This document shows positions 25,172 through 34,125 of a stretch of DNA of 64,000 nucleotides, in pieces. The DNA is from Bacteroidales bacterium UBA4116 (GTDB lineage Bacteria; Bacteroidota; Bacteroidia; Bacteroidales; Tannerellaceae), in the NCBI GenBank assembly GCA_002381645.1, contig DFXE01000010.1, positions 348,663 to 412,662 on the forward strand, written 5' to 3'. The notes beneath the pieces are model-generated. The model saw only the letters and a list, made by a program, of their open reading frames with translations. It made no database searches and had not been told where the DNA came from. The position numbers and the translations under genes were made by a program. The stretch's first letter is position 1. Each line of letters starts with the position of its first letter.

Positions 25172-26293
25172 TTATGCATGTAAAACAAGTAACGGTGTAT
25201 CAGTATGAAACAGCATTTTACGCGCAATTCCCGGGTTGAACATTCTAGCAAGAATATTTCTCCGGTGTGTAGTTAATCCTATTATATCAATATGTTTCTC
25301 CCTGACAAAACTTTCAACGGCATCCATTAAATCTCCATCATTTAATACGGTATATTCTATTTTAGCATCAGGATATTGCTTTTTAAAATATTCTTTGATA
25401 CCTGTAAGCCGTATCTCATTCCATTCATCCTTACTGGTTGAAATATTGAATAAATGTATTTGTGCATCAAAGGTTTTAACCAGATCCATGAATGCATCAA
25501 ATGCGACTAAATCTTTTTGATCAAAAGAAGTAGCAAATGCAATATTCCTTGCCTTCCGGCAGCTTTCATACCGAACATTTTCCGGGACTGTTAGTACAGG
25601 TATTTTACTAACTTCAATGATTTCAGCCGTCACACTACCAATCAAATCCAGGTCTTTCTGATTGGACCCGCGTGTTCCCATAACGACCATTAACGGTCTA
25701 TATTCTTTACTGTATGATATTATTTCTTCTTCGGGTAAACCTTCACGTAACAGATAATCATATTTTACATCTGGAAGTTCGCCTGATTTGATCTTACGGC
25801 TAACTTGCATACACATATTTTCCATATCTGTCTGAACCCGTTTAAGTATACTTTGCACTGTTTCTTCTTCATTGACCTGGTAATATGCCAATGTATCACC
25901 AAACGGAGCGGCAGTAGGGAAATAAGGACTGAAGTATGCGTGAATAATCATTACCTCTGCCCCCAATCTATCGGCATAATGAAAACCCACATCTATGGCT
26001 TTCATAGAATAATCCGAAAAGTCTATGGGAATGAGTATCTTTTTATCCCGTGCCGGTTTATTTTCTTCCTGAGGTTCATCCAACCATTTGCTATCTTCAA
26101 TGATACGTAACGCATGAGGAAGATCACTTTCTTTTATACGAACACGTACACCTGCAGAAACAACCGGTTGAATTTGATTTACGTTATGTATATAGACTTC
26201 TATACCTTCTGTTTCAAGGATTGTTTTGAGGATCTGAGCTTTCTCAAAAGTGTGAATAGCCAATGTGATTAATTTGTCTTCCTTGTTTTCCAT
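25172..26293 (-). CDS. Universal stress protein: DUF2007-like domain plus two Usp domains
   Basis: 373 residues. Residues about 8-72 look like a DUF2007 (putative signal-transducing) domain: HTFEKAQILKTILETEGIEV and VRVRIKESDLPHALRII. Then come two UspA folds, about 85-230 and 245-373. The first opens KKILIPIDFSDYSMKA and has the ATP-binding pattern MGTRGSNQ...LIGSVTAEII. The second (RNIAFATSFDQKDLVAFDAF) ends THRRNILARMFNPGIARKML and lacks the same Gly-rich loop. Usp proteins help survival under stress or starvation, usually as cytoplasmic dimers; here both halves are in one chain. Fusion to DUF2007 suggests ligand or signal sensing. Confidence 0.88.
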   Translation of the reverse strand: MENKEDKLITLAIHTFEKAQILKTILETEGIEVYIHNVNQIQPVVSAGVRVRIKESDLPHALRIIEDSKWLDEPQEENKPARDKKILIPIDFSDYSMKAIDVGFHYADRLGAEVMIIHAYFSPYFPTAAPFGDTLAYYQVNEEETVQSILKRVQTDMENMCMQVSRKIKSGELPDVKYDYLLREGLPEEEIISYSKEYRPLMVVMGTRGSNQKDLDLIGSVTAEIIEVSKIPVLTVPENVRYESCRKARNIAFATSFDQKDLVAFDAFMDLVKTFDAQIHLFNISTSKDEWNEIRLTGIKEYFKKQYPDAKIEYTVLNDGDLMDAVESFVREKHIDIIGLTTHRRNILARMFNPGIARKMLFHTDTPLLVLHA

Positions 26294-26348
26294 ATTTACT
26301 ATGATTTTATTGATTAAACAGTTGAAATATAAAGAAAGTTGCCGAAAT

Positions 26349-26388
26349 AAAAAAATCCCGAAGCGTATATTATAAATGCTTCGGGATT
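26349..26388 (-). terminator. Terminator of the small DNA-binding gene
   Basis: AATCCCGAAGC (26354-26364) and GCTTCGGGATT (26378-26388) form an 11-bp perfect stem. On the minus strand it ends in a T-run, 19 bases after the stop at 26408. Confidence 0.9.
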
Positions 26389-26407
26389 CAATAAAACTTG
26401 AATTTTT

Positions 26408-26680
26408 TTACGCCTGAGGTGCTATTGGTACACGACTTTCATCAAGTATTTCCAATGCACGCTCTAATATTGAAGTGTCATCTAATACAACCAGACCACC
26501 ATCCGGACCCGGTTCAATATGTATACCGCAACTTTTGCCTTCTTTAAAGTTCTGCCCGCCGAAGTAATTACGAACTGTTTCAACCGATACTCCCAACTCG
26601 TCGGCAATCCGGTGGGAGGTACCGTCAGGCAAACTGTCTTTAATTCTGCGTAATTCGTTAAATGTGATTGTCTTTGTCAT
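26408..26680 (-). CDS. Small conserved helix-turn-helix DNA-binding protein
   Basis: 90 residues. The first half holds a helix-turn-helix: SHRIADELGVSVETVRNYFG. The second half, SCGIHIEPGPDGGLVVLDDT, is short and beta-like, followed by an acidic helix. I recall near-identical short proteins across Bacteroidales annotated simply as DNA-binding protein; the target genes are not known. It is monocistronic with its own strong terminator. There is no nearby partner, so a global or nucleoid role is as likely as a local one. Confidence 0.8.
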   Translation of the reverse strand: MTKTITFNELRRIKDSLPDGTSHRIADELGVSVETVRNYFGGQNFKEGKSCGIHIEPGPDGGLVVLDDTSILERALEILDESRVPIAPQA

Positions 26681-26809
26681 GGCTTCACTATTTTGAAGAT
26701 TAATAATTATATTAATTAATTTATAATGCCACTAACTTAGTAATTATATACTTTAACTACAAATAAAAACGGCAAAATAAACATGCTGTACGGCATCTAT
26801 ATTTAAATA

Positions 26810-27502
26810 TTAACGTAAATAAGCAGTCAGGGAAGCATTGAATAACAAAAGTATAAGAATGGAAACCAAAATTCCGAACACAATCATCAATTTTCTTTTC
26901 CTGGAGTAAATATTCGAAACAGGCACCTCCTCTACCCCCTTTACGAAACGTTTCCGGACGAACACATATAACAAATATACAAGTGATCCGAAGAAAAGCC
27001 CCGCAATAATACCCGGAACTATGTCAGATATGAAATGGACACCCAGATATATCCTTGTATAGGCCGTCAACGCAGCCCATATAAAAATTGCCCATGTAAA
27101 AACGCGGTACTTCATTAATAAAGCCATGAACATGGCAAAACCGAAAGCATTGGCTGCATGGCTCGATATAAAACCATACCGACCTCCACGATAACCGAAA
27201 ACCGTATCGACCTGATCCATAAATTCAGGGTGGTGTGTAGGTCTGAAACGGGTAAACATGGGTTTACATACAGAAGAGGCAAACTGGTCGCACAATGTTA
27301 CCACCAATGCTATGGCAAGTAGTATCAATATCGATTCGCGCCAGTTCTTTTTGTATATCAGGACGATTATAATAAATAAAGCTAACGGCAGCCATACGGC
27401 TTTTCCCGAAAATAACCACATAAAGCGGTCGAGGTACGGCGAATCGCTTCCGTTAAGCATAAAGAACATTTCACGTTCATATTCCAGAATTTGTTCAAGC
27501 AT
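26810..27502 (-). CDS. PAP2-family membrane phosphatase
   Basis: 230 residues with about six membrane helices. The three phosphatase motifs are present: KPMFTRFRPTHH (motif 1, K-x6-R-P), GFISSHAANAFG (motif 2, S-G/S-H) and RIYLGVHFISD (motif 3, R-x5-H-x3-D). Such enzymes hydrolyse lipid phosphates such as undecaprenyl or phosphatidylglycerol phosphate at the outer face of the inner membrane. The start is 3 bases after the batE stop, so it is the last gene of the long moxR-bat transcript. The specific substrate is unknown. Confidence 0.9.
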   Translation of the reverse strand: MLEQILEYEREMFFMLNGSDSPYLDRFMWLFSGKAVWLPLALFIIIVLIYKKNWRESILILLAIALVVTLCDQFASSVCKPMFTRFRPTHHPEFMDQVDTVFGYRGGRYGFISSHAANAFGFAMFMALLMKYRVFTWAIFIWAALTAYTRIYLGVHFISDIVPGIIAGLFFGSLVYLLYVFVRKRFVKGVEEVPVSNIYSRKRKLMIVFGILVSILILLLFNASLTAYLR

Positions 27503-27505
27503 TTA

Positions 27506-28273
27506 TCAGATTATTTGCATGTCATTCGAGTGCATCCAACCTACATTCCCGTCTTCAAGTTCGATCTCTCTCCATTCTCCCAACGAGCTTTTCAAGAACA
27601 CTTTTGTTCCTTCGTGTAAAATGAACAGGTCGGTCCCGCTGTTATCGGGAGAACTTTTAACGGTCACCGTAGGTGAGAATACAATTGCATGAGTGCGGTT
27701 AACTAATTGGTCTTTTTGATTCTTGGCAAAGATGTTTGCAAAGACCACTATAATGAGTAAAACTAAACCTATATAAAATCCTGCTTTTTTCATCTGTATC
27801 CACCTTGAAAAGAAGAACAGGAGCAAGCAGAAGATGAAAAGAATGAAACTGATTATCCCAAGTTTGGCCCAAGAGTCGGCACTACCCATATTCTGAACAG
27901 AACCAAACCATTTGCTTAGGAAGAACTCATCAAGCGGCTCAATATTATCTACCGTTTTCTGTCGTGCCAATTGCAGGTTAAACCGTATATCGGCATCACC
28001 CGGATCTAAAAGCAAAGCTCTTTCATAATTTAATATAGCCGAAGCAACCTTATTATTCTTATAATACGCATTTCCTAAATTGTAGTATATCTCGGAAGAC
28101 GCACCATTTACGGCAAGTATTTCTTCATACAATTCAATAGCTTTTGCATAATCTTCCTGTATATATGCCGTTTCGGCTTCCTTAATCATAGCTTCCTGGG
28201 CGAATATACCCAAGGTAAAGCTTTGAATAAACAAAAGGATTAAAATCCGTTTTATATATATCGTTGACTTCAT
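27506..28273 (-). CDS. batE: BatE: TPR and SH3-domain membrane protein
   Basis: 255 residues from the ATG at 28273, 4 bases after the batD stop; a longer frame reading back into batD is rejected because a signal peptide begins here (IYIKRILILLFIQSFTLGIFAQ). Two TPR repeats (AETAYIQEDYAKAIELYEEI, SEIYYNLGNAYYKNNKVASA), two membrane helices (FILFIFCLLLFFFS and GFYIGLVLLIIVVFANIF) and a C-terminal bacterial SH3 domain (TVTVKSSPDNSG, GWMHSNDMQII) follow. In Bacteroides fragilis the bat genes are linked to oxygen tolerance; the mechanism is not established. Confidence 0.9.
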   Translation of the reverse strand: MKSTIYIKRILILLFIQSFTLGIFAQEAMIKEAETAYIQEDYAKAIELYEEILAVNGASSEIYYNLGNAYYKNNKVASAILNYERALLLDPGDADIRFNLQLARQKTVDNIEPLDEFFLSKWFGSVQNMGSADSWAKLGIISFILFIFCLLLFFFSRWIQMKKAGFYIGLVLLIIVVFANIFAKNQKDQLVNRTHAIVFSPTVTVKSSPDNSGTDLFILHEGTKVFLKSSLGEWREIELEDGNVGWMHSNDMQII

Positions 28274-28277
28274 AACT

Positions 28278-30101
28278 TTACTTTTTAATCGTATTTTCCA
28301 TTTCCCCAATAGCATCCACGGTCGATTGATATACTTTATCCATAGCATCCGATGCTTGTGAGGGTGCATATCGTGCAAATTCACAGGTATTAAGAATGTC
28401 CATAAACTCATGAATAAGGGATTCTTTTACTCCGTATTTCGCAAGTTCGGCTTCAACATTATCTTTTGTCAGATTGGATTGCGGTATATTGAGTTTATCG
28501 CTCAAATAGCCCCAAAGAGCACGAAGCACTTCATCGTAGAATTCTTCTTTCTTGTTATCTTTGAGCAGTTTACCAGCAACTTTAAGTCTCCTTACAGCCA
28601 TCTTGTTTGCTTTCTTTGTGCGAACCAGAGCAATGTTGGAATTTTCTTTCACCTGTTTACGGTAGATAAAAAAGAAAACAATGAAAAGCAGTGCGGGAAT
28701 CAGGTAGCACATATAATACATAAATGAACCGAAGAAGATTTCATTATTAGTGACGAAATTCACTCCTTTGACTTTAAGGTAACGGATATCCTGACCAATA
28801 TACCTTACATTTTCTTTATTGCTGAAATTGGATACAACCGGAGCACTCCCCTCTCCTTCTTCCCCTTTTTCAACATGTAACCTGTAAGGCTCTGACGATA
28901 AAGTTTTGTATGTTCCCGTTTTAGTATCAAAATAAGAAAACCTGATGGCCGGTATCTCAAAATCGCCGGCATAGCGGGGAATAGCCATATACTCTATCGT
29001 CTTAGTACCCGTCAAACCGGCAGTAGTAGTACGTATATTATTCTCAACTTTCGGATCGTACACGTCAAAATCGTTCGGAAATACGACTTCCGGATTCTTT
29101 ATTAAACGAATATTACCTGTTCCGGATAGAGTAACTTTTACCGTAACAGCTTCATTCGCTTTTACATTATTTGAACTAATATTGGATGTCATTGAAAAAT
29201 CACCGACCGCATTCGCATAAGAGGCGGGTTTACCTGACGGAAGAGGTTTTACATCTATTGTAACCGGATTAGTAGTCAACGTCTTATTCACGTTCTGATA
29301 CGTATCAAAAAACTCGTCAAATATACTCCTTACACGTTGCTGGGTATTACGAACCCGTAAAACAACATCATATTTACCGGAATTGATAGTAATTTTTCCG
29401 GAACGTTGTGGATAAAGGATCGTTTGCTTCAGGGTAGCCACATTATAATTACGACCTTTATAATTTTCACGCGTCCATTGTTTTTCTTCCGGCAGGTCTA
29501 TTTCCTGGGCAAGAAAGCCTTCAAATTCAGGAAATTTAGGAGCAAATTGCCTTACGTCAGTTAAGGTATATAATTTAAAGGTTACCAGAAACCCTTCCTG
29601 TTCATATACACTTCGTTTTGAAACCTGCATGGTAACAAATATATCATCAGCCGATACAGTAGCCGCCGGTTGCCCGCTTCCATCCTGGCCTCCTCCTTCG
29701 TTAGCAGCAGGGGCCTGATCAGGGGGAAGGACTTTTATAACAAGTGCATTAGAGGTATAATTAGAATTATTAACCTTAATGGTAGCCGGCGGAATATTAA
29801 ATGTCCCTTCTTTCTTAGGCATTAACACATAGGTGAATGTAACGGTTGTTTCACTCGACATTTGTCCGTTTATATAACTCGAACTATATGCTTTTGACTG
29901 GGAGGGGCCGAAAAGAACATCAAAGTCAGGCATTTCCTGCACCCGTAAGTCTTTTCCTTCCGCATTTACCGTAAAGGAAAGCTGAAATTGCTGCCCCATC
30001 ACAACGGCATTAGGCGCCGATGCTTTGAATACAACATTTTGTGCTTTTGCTGTTATTCCAATCGTCAAGGATAAAATGAATAAGAAAACTAATTTCCTCA
30101 T
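28278..30101 (-). CDS. batD: BatD: large periplasmic beta-rich protein
   Basis: 607 residues. A signal peptide (FILSLTIGITAKAQ) is followed by about 420 residues of Ig-like beta domains: NVVFKASAPNAVVMGQQFQL, FTYVLMPKKEGTFNIPPATI (the BatD/oxygen-tolerance signature) and TKTIEYMAIPRYAGDFEIPA. A membrane helix (FMYYMCYLIPALLFIVFFF) comes next, then a cytoplasmic helical tail of ~130 residues. It sits between batC and batE in the operon. It is thought to act with the VWA proteins BatA and BatB in an envelope complex. The Ser/Gly/Gln loop near residue 135 is low complexity. Confidence 0.93.
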   Translation of the reverse strand: MRKLVFLFILSLTIGITAKAQNVVFKASAPNAVVMGQQFQLSFTVNAEGKDLRVQEMPDFDVLFGPSQSKAYSSSYINGQMSSETTVTFTYVLMPKKEGTFNIPPATIKVNNSNYTSNALVIKVLPPDQAPAANEGGGQDGSGQPAATVSADDIFVTMQVSKRSVYEQEGFLVTFKLYTLTDVRQFAPKFPEFEGFLAQEIDLPEEKQWTRENYKGRNYNVATLKQTILYPQRSGKITINSGKYDVVLRVRNTQQRVRSIFDEFFDTYQNVNKTLTTNPVTIDVKPLPSGKPASYANAVGDFSMTSNISSNNVKANEAVTVKVTLSGTGNIRLIKNPEVVFPNDFDVYDPKVENNIRTTTAGLTGTKTIEYMAIPRYAGDFEIPAIRFSYFDTKTGTYKTLSSEPYRLHVEKGEEGEGSAPVVSNFSNKENVRYIGQDIRYLKVKGVNFVTNNEIFFGSFMYYMCYLIPALLFIVFFFIYRKQVKENSNIALVRTKKANKMAVRRLKVAGKLLKDNKKEEFYDEVLRALWGYLSDKLNIPQSNLTKDNVEAELAKYGVKESLIHEFMDILNTCEFARYAPSQASDAMDKVYQSTVDAIGEMENTIKK

Positions 30102-30129
30102 TTATATTGTTTTTTATTATTACTTACCA

Positions 30130-30879
30130 TTACCATTCTTTTTCGGTTCTCCGGCGTTGCTGCTGTTCAGCCTGCGCCTTTTTCACCTTTTCCTGGGTAT
30201 CTTTTTCATCCTGTAAGAACGCATCCAGCATTTGCTGTGCATTATCCTTACTCATTTGTTCGTTTTGCTGCTGTTCCTGCTGGGTTTGATTATCTTTTTG
30301 ATCTTCAGGCTGCTGCTGTTGTTGCTCCTGTTGATCTTGATTCTGATCCTGGTTTTGCTGGTCATCCTGGTTTTGTTGATCCTCGCTTTGATCTTCATTC
30401 TGTTGATCTTCCAAAAGCTTTTGGGCCAGAGCCAGATTATACCGGGTCTCATCATCCCGGGGATTTAAACGTAAAGATTGTTTATAGGCTTCTACGCTTT
30501 TCGCGTATTCTTTATTTTTCATACCTATATTTCCGAGGTTGTGATAAACCTGCGATAAACGTTCGGCATTCTCCGGATCATCCTGCAAAAGTTTCTCCGC
30601 TTGTCCGGCTAAAAGCTGGTATTGCTCCGAAGCTTCGGGAAATTTCTCCTGCTTATACAGGGCATCCCCTAAATTGAACGTACCTTCAAACGAGCGCGGA
30701 TTCACTTCAAGGCTTTTCCTGTAAGCAATTTCTGCTTCAGTAAATTTTTCTTCGTTATAAAGTTTATTACCTTCCCTTATATTTTTACGTTCAGCCTTTT
30801 GAGCAAACAAATTTCCTGCACAAAAAGTGAATGCCATCATCCATATGAATATCTTATGCAAATGTTTCATTTGTTTCAT
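30130..30879 (-). CDS. batC: BatC: TPR protein with Gln/Asp-rich tail
   Basis: 249 residues (a second ATG lies 3 codons in). A signal peptide ends at GNLFAQ. Three TPR units follow (KLYNEEKFTEAEIAYRKSLE, GDALYKQEKFPEASEQYQLL, NPRDDETRYNLALAQKLLE). Residues about 155-225 are a highly acidic Gln/Asn/Asp repeat (QQNQDQNQDQQEQQQQQ), then a basic Arg-rich end. The composition creates long open frames on the opposite strand, which are artefacts. TPR proteins act as scaffolds; here it probably organises the Bat complex in the periplasm. Confidence 0.9.
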   Translation of the reverse strand: MKQMKHLHKIFIWMMAFTFCAGNLFAQKAERKNIREGNKLYNEEKFTEAEIAYRKSLEVNPRSFEGTFNLGDALYKQEKFPEASEQYQLLAGQAEKLLQDDPENAERLSQVYHNLGNIGMKNKEYAKSVEAYKQSLRLNPRDDETRYNLALAQKLLEDQQNEDQSEDQQNQDDQQNQDQNQDQQEQQQQQPEDQKDNQTQQEQQQNEQMSKDNAQQMLDAFLQDEKDTQEKVKKAQAEQQQRRRTEKEW

Positions 30880-30882
30880 TAT

Positions 30883-31902
30883 TTAGGAGAACAACTTAAC
30901 CTTTCTGAATACTCTGTTTTTACGATCTAATACCAGAAACTCGGTGAGAAGTAAAATTAAAACGATCCATGCAAGCATCTGGAACTGTTCATCGTATTCG
31001 GAATATATTTTACTGTCTAACTCCGATTTATTCATTTTATCAATTTCATTTTGTAAGGCTTTCTGGGCAGCATTCGTATTATCGGCACGAACATACATCC
31101 CCTGCCCTGCTGCTGCGATTTCCTGACACATTTGTTCGTTCAGTTTCGTGATCACTACATTGCCTTCTTTATCTTTCATGAAATCATTATTCCGGCCGAC
31201 AGGGATAGGCGACCCGTTAGGCTGTCCCATACCAACGATATTTACATGAATACCTTTCTCGGCCGCTTTTTTAGCTGCCCCAATCGCATCATCCTCATGG
31301 TTCTCACCGTCTGTAATCAGAATGATTGTTTTATCCGATGTCTCATTAGGTGTAAAAGAACGGACGGCCAGATTAATGGCTGCTCCGATGGCTGTTCCCT
31401 GTGTAGACACCATACTTGGATTAATCGATGATAAAAACATTTTTGCCGATATATAATCAGACGTTATGGGTAACTGTGTAAATGCATCGCCTGCAAAAAC
31501 GATTAATCCTACTTTATCATTTACAAATCCATCTGTCAGACGCGACAACATTTGTTTTGATTTTTCCAGCCTGTTCGGGGCAACATCTTCTGCGAGCATG
31601 GAGTTGGAGACATCTAAACAAACCATTATCTCTACCCCCTGCCTTTTTACGGTTTCAAGCTTAGATCCGAACTGGGGACCCGCTATTACAAAAATGACAA
31701 TAGCTATAGCCCCAAACAAAAGCCAGAATTTCCAGTGTTGGCGTTTGTAGGAAACATCAGGCATTAACTCTGCCAATAATGCAGGGTTACCATATTTTTT
31801 TATTGCTTTTCTCTTCCGTATAATTGAATACACATAAAATATAATCAAAACAGGAAGTATAAAGAGCAAATATAGATAGTCGGGGTTTGCGAAACGAAAC
31901 AT
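30883..31902 (-). CDS. batB: BatB: von Willebrand A membrane protein
   Basis: 339 residues. An N-terminal helix (YLYLLFILPVLIIFYVY) and a second (FWLLFGAIAIVIFVIAG) precede a VWA domain with an intact MIDAS metal site: MVCLDVSNSMLAE (D-x-S-x-S), a conserved Thr in STQGTAIGAA and LITDGENHEDD. A C-terminal membrane helix follows (LAWIVLILLLTEFLVLD). The VWA domain probably lies in the periplasm. It lies 3 bases upstream of batC and is separated from batA by an unusual 220-bp repeat-rich gap, although both are expected to be on one transcript. Confidence 0.93.
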   Translation of the reverse strand: MFRFANPDYLYLLFILPVLIIFYVYSIIRKRKAIKKYGNPALLAELMPDVSYKRQHWKFWLLFGAIAIVIFVIAGPQFGSKLETVKRQGVEIMVCLDVSNSMLAEDVAPNRLEKSKQMLSRLTDGFVNDKVGLIVFAGDAFTQLPITSDYISAKMFLSSINPSMVSTQGTAIGAAINLAVRSFTPNETSDKTIILITDGENHEDDAIGAAKKAAEKGIHVNIVGMGQPNGSPIPVGRNNDFMKDKEGNVVITKLNEQMCQEIAAAGQGMYVRADNTNAAQKALQNEIDKMNKSELDSKIYSEYDEQFQMLAWIVLILLLTEFLVLDRKNRVFRKVKLFS

Positions 31903-31917
31903 AATCCTCTATTTTTT

Positions 31918-32126
31918 AATAACTCAATGATTGAATAATCCAATAACTCATTAATTCAATGATTGAATAACTCATTAACGCAATAATTGAACAATTCTGT
32001 AATATTTCAATTTGTAATTCACTCATTCTGTTAATCTATCATTCTATTGTTAAGTTACCCAGTTATTGAATTATTGAATTAATCTGTTATTCAATTATTG
32101 AGTTATTCAGTTATTGACTTAATTAC
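31918..32126. repeat. Array of ~25 octamer units in two opposed blocks, inside the bat operon
   Basis: From 31918 to 31997 ten consecutive 8-bp words fit AATAAYTC or AATGATTG-type (AATAACTC at 31918, 31942 and 31966; AATGATTG at 31926 and 31958). From 32007 to 32126 fifteen consecutive 8-bp words fit TTATTSAR-type (TTATTGAA 32063 and 32071, TTATTCAA 32087, TTATTGAG 32095, TTATTCAG 32103, TTATTGAC 32111). The second block is broadly the reverse complement of the first, so the transcript could fold into a long hairpin. It fills the batA-batB gap and the last word reaches the batA stop codon. Confidence 0.8.
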
Positions 32127-33109
32127 GGTATATTTCTTAACAACGTATTTCTCAATAAAATCTCGACAAGCAGTAATGCGAACACCAGTAAAGCCCAGTT
32201 TTTATATTCTTCCTGTTTTTTACTGAATTCCTGAACACTAATCTTTGTCTTTTCCATTTTATCGATCTCCGAATAAATTTCTTTCAGACTTGCATTATCC
32301 GTAGCGCGGAAATATTGTCCACCTGTAGTAGATGAAATCTGCTTTAACGTCTGTTCATCGATCTCGACCGGTATGTTCTGATACTGTACACCAAATGCCG
32401 TCTGGAAAGGATAAGGTGCCATTCCTTTGGTACCCACTCCAATTGTATATACCCTTATACCAAACGTTTTAGCTATTTCAGCAGCCGTAACCGGAGCAAT
32501 CTCACCCATGTTATTTGACCCGTCCGTCAAGAGAATAATGACTTTAGATATCGCCTGACTGTCTTTTATGCGGCTCACAGCATTCGCCAGACCCAATCCG
32601 ATAGCAGTCCCGTCTTCGATCATGCCGCTGTGAATATCTTTGAAAAGATTCAATAAAACGGTATGATCGGTAGTCAGCGGACATTGGGTAAAACTTTCTC
32701 CTGAAAATACGACTAAACCGATATTATCATTAGGCCGGCCGTTGATGAAAGAAGCCGCAACATCTTTCGCCGCTTCCAGACGGTTCGGTTTTAAATCCTG
32801 TGCAAGCATACTGCCGGAAATATCCATGGCGAGCATAATATCGATACCTTCCGTAGAAGAGTTCTGCCAACTATTAGTAGATTGAGGCCGTGCCAATACG
32901 ATAATAAGAAAGGCAATAGCCGCCATCCTTAATACAAAAGGGACATGCCTCAGGTATACTTTATAAGATGTTGCTTCCGGCAAATCAAATGCCTGGGATG
33001 AAGACACCTGCAAACTGGCCTGACTCTTACGTAGCTTCCAGATATACCACCCTATCAATGGGATAAGCAACAACAACAAGTACAGATATGTAGGATTTGC
33101 AAATACCAT
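32123..33109 (-). CDS. batA: BatA: von Willebrand A membrane protein
   Basis: 328 residues. Two N-terminal membrane helices (TYLYLLLLLIPLIGWYIW, FVLRMAAIAFLIIVLA), a VWA domain with MIDAS motif MLAMDISGSMLAQDL, EDGTAIGLGLA (Thr) and VIILLTDGSNNMGE, and a C-terminal helix (WALLVFALLLVEILL). It is a paralogue of BatB. In this organisation MoxR ATPase plus DUF58 plus VWA proteins are thought to act as chaperone-like assembly factors for envelope or metal-dependent enzymes. It is 3 bases from the next upstream gene's stop. Confidence 0.93.
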   Translation of the reverse strand: MVFANPTYLYLLLLLIPLIGWYIWKLRKSQASLQVSSSQAFDLPEATSYKVYLRHVPFVLRMAAIAFLIIVLARPQSTNSWQNSSTEGIDIMLAMDISGSMLAQDLKPNRLEAAKDVAASFINGRPNDNIGLVVFSGESFTQCPLTTDHTVLLNLFKDIHSGMIEDGTAIGLGLANAVSRIKDSQAISKVIILLTDGSNNMGEIAPVTAAEIAKTFGIRVYTIGVGTKGMAPYPFQTAFGVQYQNIPVEIDEQTLKQISSTTGGQYFRATDNASLKEIYSEIDKMEKTKISVQEFSKKQEEYKNWALLVFALLLVEILLRNTLLRNIP

Positions 33110-33112
33110 TTT

Positions 33113-34123
33113 TTAATTTGTTATTTTTGTATTGTCTGTTTCAACACCTTCTATTTCCTCCTTTTTCATTTCCTCTTCCGAAATGGTAATAGTCGGTTTC
33201 GTCTGGTTCACAAACAAATATGCATTCATCATACTCAAATCATTTTCATCAGGAAGCGGGGTCCATTTGGCAAATTTCACAAAATCCGATAATTGAAGGA
33301 TTTGTTTTAAATTCTCAAATACGGAATCCGCATCGTTTTCCCTGCGGATAATGTCCAGTATTTCACCGGAAGTCATTTCCATCGCATTGATACCGAATCG
33401 GCCTTCTATGTATTTACGCAACGTATCAGTAATCAGGGTATAATATTCTTTATTAAGCCCTTGCTGCCACAACTTTTGCTGCTTGATCTCATCCAGCTCC
33501 TTTATTGCCTGTTCGTGCGGAGGAAGCGGAGGAGCTTCTTTCTTGAACGGCATAATGGATTTCTTATTCCTGATACGTTGAATTATATATCCCGCCACGC
33601 ATATAAGGAAAAGCAATAATAAAATACCAAATATCCAGGGATAATAATCGGCAAGTACAAAAGGCGGTTTCCATACATGCTTGATATCATAAAACTCTTC
33701 AGGGTTATCCGTGTCGACAGGTATGGTCGAAACTTTTAAAGCAACCTGATTGGAATATATGGTATCCGGACCATCGATTACCCTCATCGGAGGCAAAAGA
33801 TATAAGGAAGAATCAAAAGAAGTTATCAACAGGTCTTGTTTGATCAGCAAACGATCGTTTTCGATGATCGTAGAATCAGGTTTTGAAAAACTTAATACTT
33901 CAACCCCACGCATCAATGTATCGCCAGGAATAACGATCTGCACATTTTTGTCCTTATCAGTGGTTACCGTAAGATGCAACACAGTCTGTTCACCAATCAA
34001 AATAGCGGCAGAATCAATTTTTACATCTATCAGTGTTCTTTGTGCAAATACATTTTCCCGAGCCAAAAAGCTCAGAATAAAAATAAGAAGCAAAAAGCTT
34101 TTCTTATATATTTTCATTTGCAT
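33113..34123 (-). CDS. Bat-cluster membrane protein, DUF4381-like
   Basis: 336 residues from the ATG at 34123, two bases after the DUF58 stop; a longer TTG start would overlap it. A signal peptide (SFLLLIFILSFLARENVFAQ) is followed by a beta-rich periplasmic domain of ~130 residues, one membrane helix (YYPWIFGILLLLFLICVAGYII) and a cytoplasmic helical domain with a Pro-rich hinge (KKEAPPLPPHEQA) and DTLRKYIEGRFGINAMEMTS. This layout resembles DUF4381 proteins, which sit at the same place between DUF58 and VWA genes in many genomes. Function unknown; probably part of the Bat membrane complex. Confidence 0.8.
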   Translation of the reverse strand: MQMKIYKKSFLLLIFILSFLARENVFAQRTLIDVKIDSAAILIGEQTVLHLTVTTDKDKNVQIVIPGDTLMRGVEVLSFSKPDSTIIENDRLLIKQDLLITSFDSSLYLLPPMRVIDGPDTIYSNQVALKVSTIPVDTDNPEEFYDIKHVWKPPFVLADYYPWIFGILLLLFLICVAGYIIQRIRNKKSIMPFKKEAPPLPPHEQAIKELDEIKQQKLWQQGLNKEYYTLITDTLRKYIEGRFGINAMEMTSGEILDIIRRENDADSVFENLKQILQLSDFVKFAKWTPLPDENDLSMMNAYLFVNQTKPTITISEEEMKKEEIEGVETDNTKITN

Positions 34124-34125
34124 GT

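Noticed and set aside
30237..30677. 146-residue plus-strand ORF opposite batC
   Set aside because: It arises from the Gln/Asp-rich codons of batC read in reverse; composition is not protein-like and there is no promoter.
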